In this document: positions 5,643 to 6,955 of the stretch, piece by piece
How positions within the stretch are numbered: position 1 is the stretch's first letter
Layout of the letters: each line of letters begins with the position of its first letter
The notes under the pieces: generated by a model
What the model saw: only the letters and a program-made list of their open reading frames with translations
Told to the model about the DNA's origin: nothing
Database searches by the model: none
Position numbers and translations under genes: made by a program
From: Pseudomonadota bacterium
GTDB taxonomy: Bacteria > Pseudomonadota > Alphaproteobacteria > Acetobacterales > Acetobacteraceae
Length of the DNA stretch: 6,955 nt
NCBI GenBank assembly: GCA_021784255.1
Contig: JAJXSZ010000167.1
Location: 1-6,955 of the forward strand
Direction of reading: 5' to 3'

Positions 5643-6797
5643 CTAGCCGCGCCAGGCGGCGATGCGCGCCGCCGCCTCGGCCATGTCCGCCTCGGGTCCG
5701 CAATAGGAAAAGCGGACGTAGCGGGCGCCGCGGCCGCGGTCGAAATCGACGCCGGGCGAGGCCGCGATGTCGGCCTCGGCGAGGAGGCGGGCCGCGAATT
5801 CCCGGGAGTCGTTGCTGCGCCGGGAAATGTCGGCCCAGAGGTAGAAGGCGCCCTCGGCCGGCGTGGCGAGCTCGAGCCCCGCCGCCGGCAGGGCGGCGCG
5901 CAGCAGGTCGCGCGAGCGGCGATAGCGCGCGACATTGGCATCGAGCTCCGCGGCGCATTCGAACGCCGCCTCGGCGGCGACCTGGGCAATATGCGGCGCG
6001 CTGATGACGTGGTTCTGCGCCAGGCACTCGACCGGCCGCAGCAGATCCGGCGGCAGCACCATCCAGCCGATGCGCCAGCCGGTCATCGAGAAGTATTTCG
6101 AGAACGAATTGATCACCACGGCGCCCGGGATCCCCGCCGCGGTCGCGACCGGCGCCTCATAGTGCAGGCCGTGGTAGATCTCGTCGGAAATCAGCCGCAC
6201 GCCCTCGGCCGCGCACCAGGCGCCGATCGCCGCGAGTTCCTCGGGGTGCAGCATGGTCCCGGCCGGGTTGCAGGGACTGGCGACGATCAGCCCCTGCGGC
6301 CGCGGATCGAGCCGTTCGAGGGCGGCGATGGAGGGCTGGAACCGCGTCTGCGGCCCGGCCTCGATCAGCACCGGCTGCATGCCGAGCGAGGCGAGGATGT
6401 TGACATAAGGCGGGTAGAACGGGCTCGCCATGGCGATGCGGTCGCCGGGGTCGAAGGCGGCGAGGAAGGCGAGCGGAAACGCACCCGAGGCACCGACCGT
6501 CACCGCGACGCGCGCCGGATCGACCTCGGCCTGGTAGCAGTCGCGGTAGTGGCGGGCGATGCGCGCGCGCAGCGAGGCGCGGCCCATCGCCTCGGTGTAG
6601 CCCATCGGCAGGCCCGCGCGCAGCGCCGCGCTCGCCGCCGCGACGGCGCCGGCCGGCGCGCCGGTCCCGGGCTGGCCCACTTCCATGCGGATCACCGCTC
6701 GGCGATCGCCGAGCGCCGCCTGGCGCGCGTTCGCCGCGGCGATCACGTCCATCACCATGAACGGCGGCACGACGGCGCCGCGGCCGACCTTCAGCAT
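5643..6797 (-). CDS. Pyridoxal phosphate-dependent aminotransferase, class I/II (fold type I)
   Basis: This 384-aa cytoplasmic enzyme should transfer an amino group between an amino acid and a 2-oxo acid. Landmarks: MEVGQPGTGAP (residues 38-48), GYTEAMGRASLRARIARHY (66-84), VGASGAFPLAF (101-111), ASPCNPAGT (173-181, with N177), SDEIYHGLHY (204-213, with D205 and Y208), NSFSKYFSMTGWRIGW (230-245, with K234 as the PLP-binding lysine) and VRFSYC (361-366, with R362 as the substrate carboxylate arginine). All catalytic residues are in place. It resembles the broad aspartate/aromatic aminotransferase group, but amino-acid specificity cannot be read. The ATG at 6797 is preceded by GGGTGGGG. It lies 36 bp downstream of a GGT-like gene on the same strand, so the two may be co-transcribed. 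It converges on gntR. A 20-bp perfect palindrome sits within codons 28-34. Confidence 0.93.
   Translation of the reverse strand: MLKVGRGAVVPPFMVMDVIAAANARQAALGDRRAVIRMEVGQPGTGAPAGAVAAASAALRAGLPMGYTEAMGRASLRARIARHYRDCYQAEVDPARVAVTVGASGAFPLAFLAAFDPGDRIAMASPFYPPYVNILASLGMQPVLIEAGPQTRFQPSIAALERLDPRPQGLIVASPCNPAGTMLHPEELAAIGAWCAAEGVRLISDEIYHGLHYEAPVATAAGIPGAVVINSFSKYFSMTGWRIGWMVLPPDLLRPVECLAQNHVISAPHIAQVAAEAAFECAAELDANVARYRRSRDLLRAALPAAGLELATPAEGAFYLWADISRRSNDSREFAARLLAEADIAASPGVDFDRGRGARYVRFSYCGPEADMAEAAARIAAWRG
6696..6715. repeat. 20-bp perfect palindrome inside the aminotransferase gene
   Basis: Ten consecutive complementary pairs with no spacer surround a GGCGATCGCC core. It lies in codons 28-34 of the aminotransferase gene, in the stretch encoding LGDRRA. 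The core is a GC-rich GCGATCGC octamer. Coding constraint could explain it, since the residues look ordinary. Confidence 0.7.
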
Positions 6798-6833
6798 GCC
6801 CCACCCTTCGGCATGACGCCCGCCGCCCCTTCG

Positions 6834-6955
6834 CTATCCGCCGCTGAGTGCCAGACCCTGACCTCGCGGATCGACCGCCCAGCCGCAGCTGCCGGGGCTG
6901 CCGGGCAGGTAGCGGGTGCAGGCGATGACGTTGGCGCGGCCGGGATCGGGCACGG
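6834..6955 (-). CDS. C-terminal fragment of a gamma-glutamyltransferase-like protein (runs off the right edge)
   Basis: On the minus strand a frame open from the window edge ends at TAG (6834-6836) and encodes 39 residues: VPDPGRANVIACTRYLPG, then SPGSCGWAVDPRGQGLALSGG. The G-R-x-N-V-I...C.....DPRG.GLA arrangement is what I recognise from the extreme C-terminus of bacterial gamma-glutamyltransferase (GGT) family proteins, which are autoprocessed N-terminal hydrolases acting on glutathione and gamma-glutamyl compounds. The nucleophile and most of the protein are outside the window, so the call depends on the tail alone. It stops 36 bp before the aminotransferase ATG, in the same direction, so it is probably the upstream gene of a two-gene unit. 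Another protein with a similar tail is not excluded. Confidence 0.55.
   Translation of the reverse strand, partial: VPDPGRANVIACTRYLPGSPGSCGWAVDPRGQGLALSGG

Noticed and set aside
4835..5989. 384-codon minus-strand frame spanning gntR and the end of the aminotransferase gene
   Set aside because: It crosses two real genes in the wrong frame and is dominated by Arg, Ala and Pro. The overlapping plus-strand frame has the full GntR/FCD signature.

Overview
The window looks like ordinary chromosome from a very GC-rich alphaproteobacterium. The GC richness is obvious by eye: coding third positions are almost all G or C. A uracil-DNA glycosylase gene divergent from an ETF-ubiquinone oxidoreductase gene is a familiar alphaproteobacterial neighbourhood, and an FCD-type GntR regulator beside a TRAP transporter is also typical of that class. 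A Rhodospirillales or Acetobacteraceae-like host is my guess, not something the sequence proves. I see no transposase, phage gene, CRISPR array, tRNA or rRNA.

Layout from left to right. (1) Positions 1-170, minus strand: the N-terminal 56 codons of a uracil-DNA glycosylase, cut by the window edge inside an 18-bp in-frame tandem repeat. (2) 266-1888, plus strand: a complete ETF-ubiquinone oxidoreductase (540 aa) that feeds electrons from flavin dehydrogenases into ubiquinone. (3) 1892-4732, minus strand: a complete tripartite TRAP transporter operon transcribed as dctP (periplasmic binding protein, Tat-like signal), dctQ (small membrane subunit) and dctM (large permease). Its last stop lies only 3 bp from the stop of the convergent ETF-QO gene. 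(4) 4733-4849: a compact divergent control region with a perfect TTGTC-T-GACAA operator between two oppositely oriented promoter candidates. (5) 4850-5581, plus strand: a GntR/FCD regulator, the obvious candidate to bind that operator and control both itself and the TRAP operon. (6) 5582-5642: a short convergent gap with a hairpin. (7) 5643-6797, minus strand: a fold-type I PLP aminotransferase. (8) 6834-6955, minus strand: the last 39 codons of what looks like a gamma-glutamyltransferase, 36 bp upstream of the aminotransferase and probably in the same transcript.

How it fits together. The regulator and TRAP genes form a self-contained sensing and uptake module for an organic acid. No catabolic gene in the window reveals the substrate. 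The operator overlaps the predicted start sites of both divergent promoters, which suggests repression relieved by the imported acid or a product of it. The aminotransferase and the GGT-like gene form a separate amino-acid or peptide-related unit. ETF-QO is housekeeping. I did not find a convincing undescribed system. The most informative non-coding structure is the dctP/gntR control region, plus a stem-loop between dctP and dctQ that may set subunit ratios.
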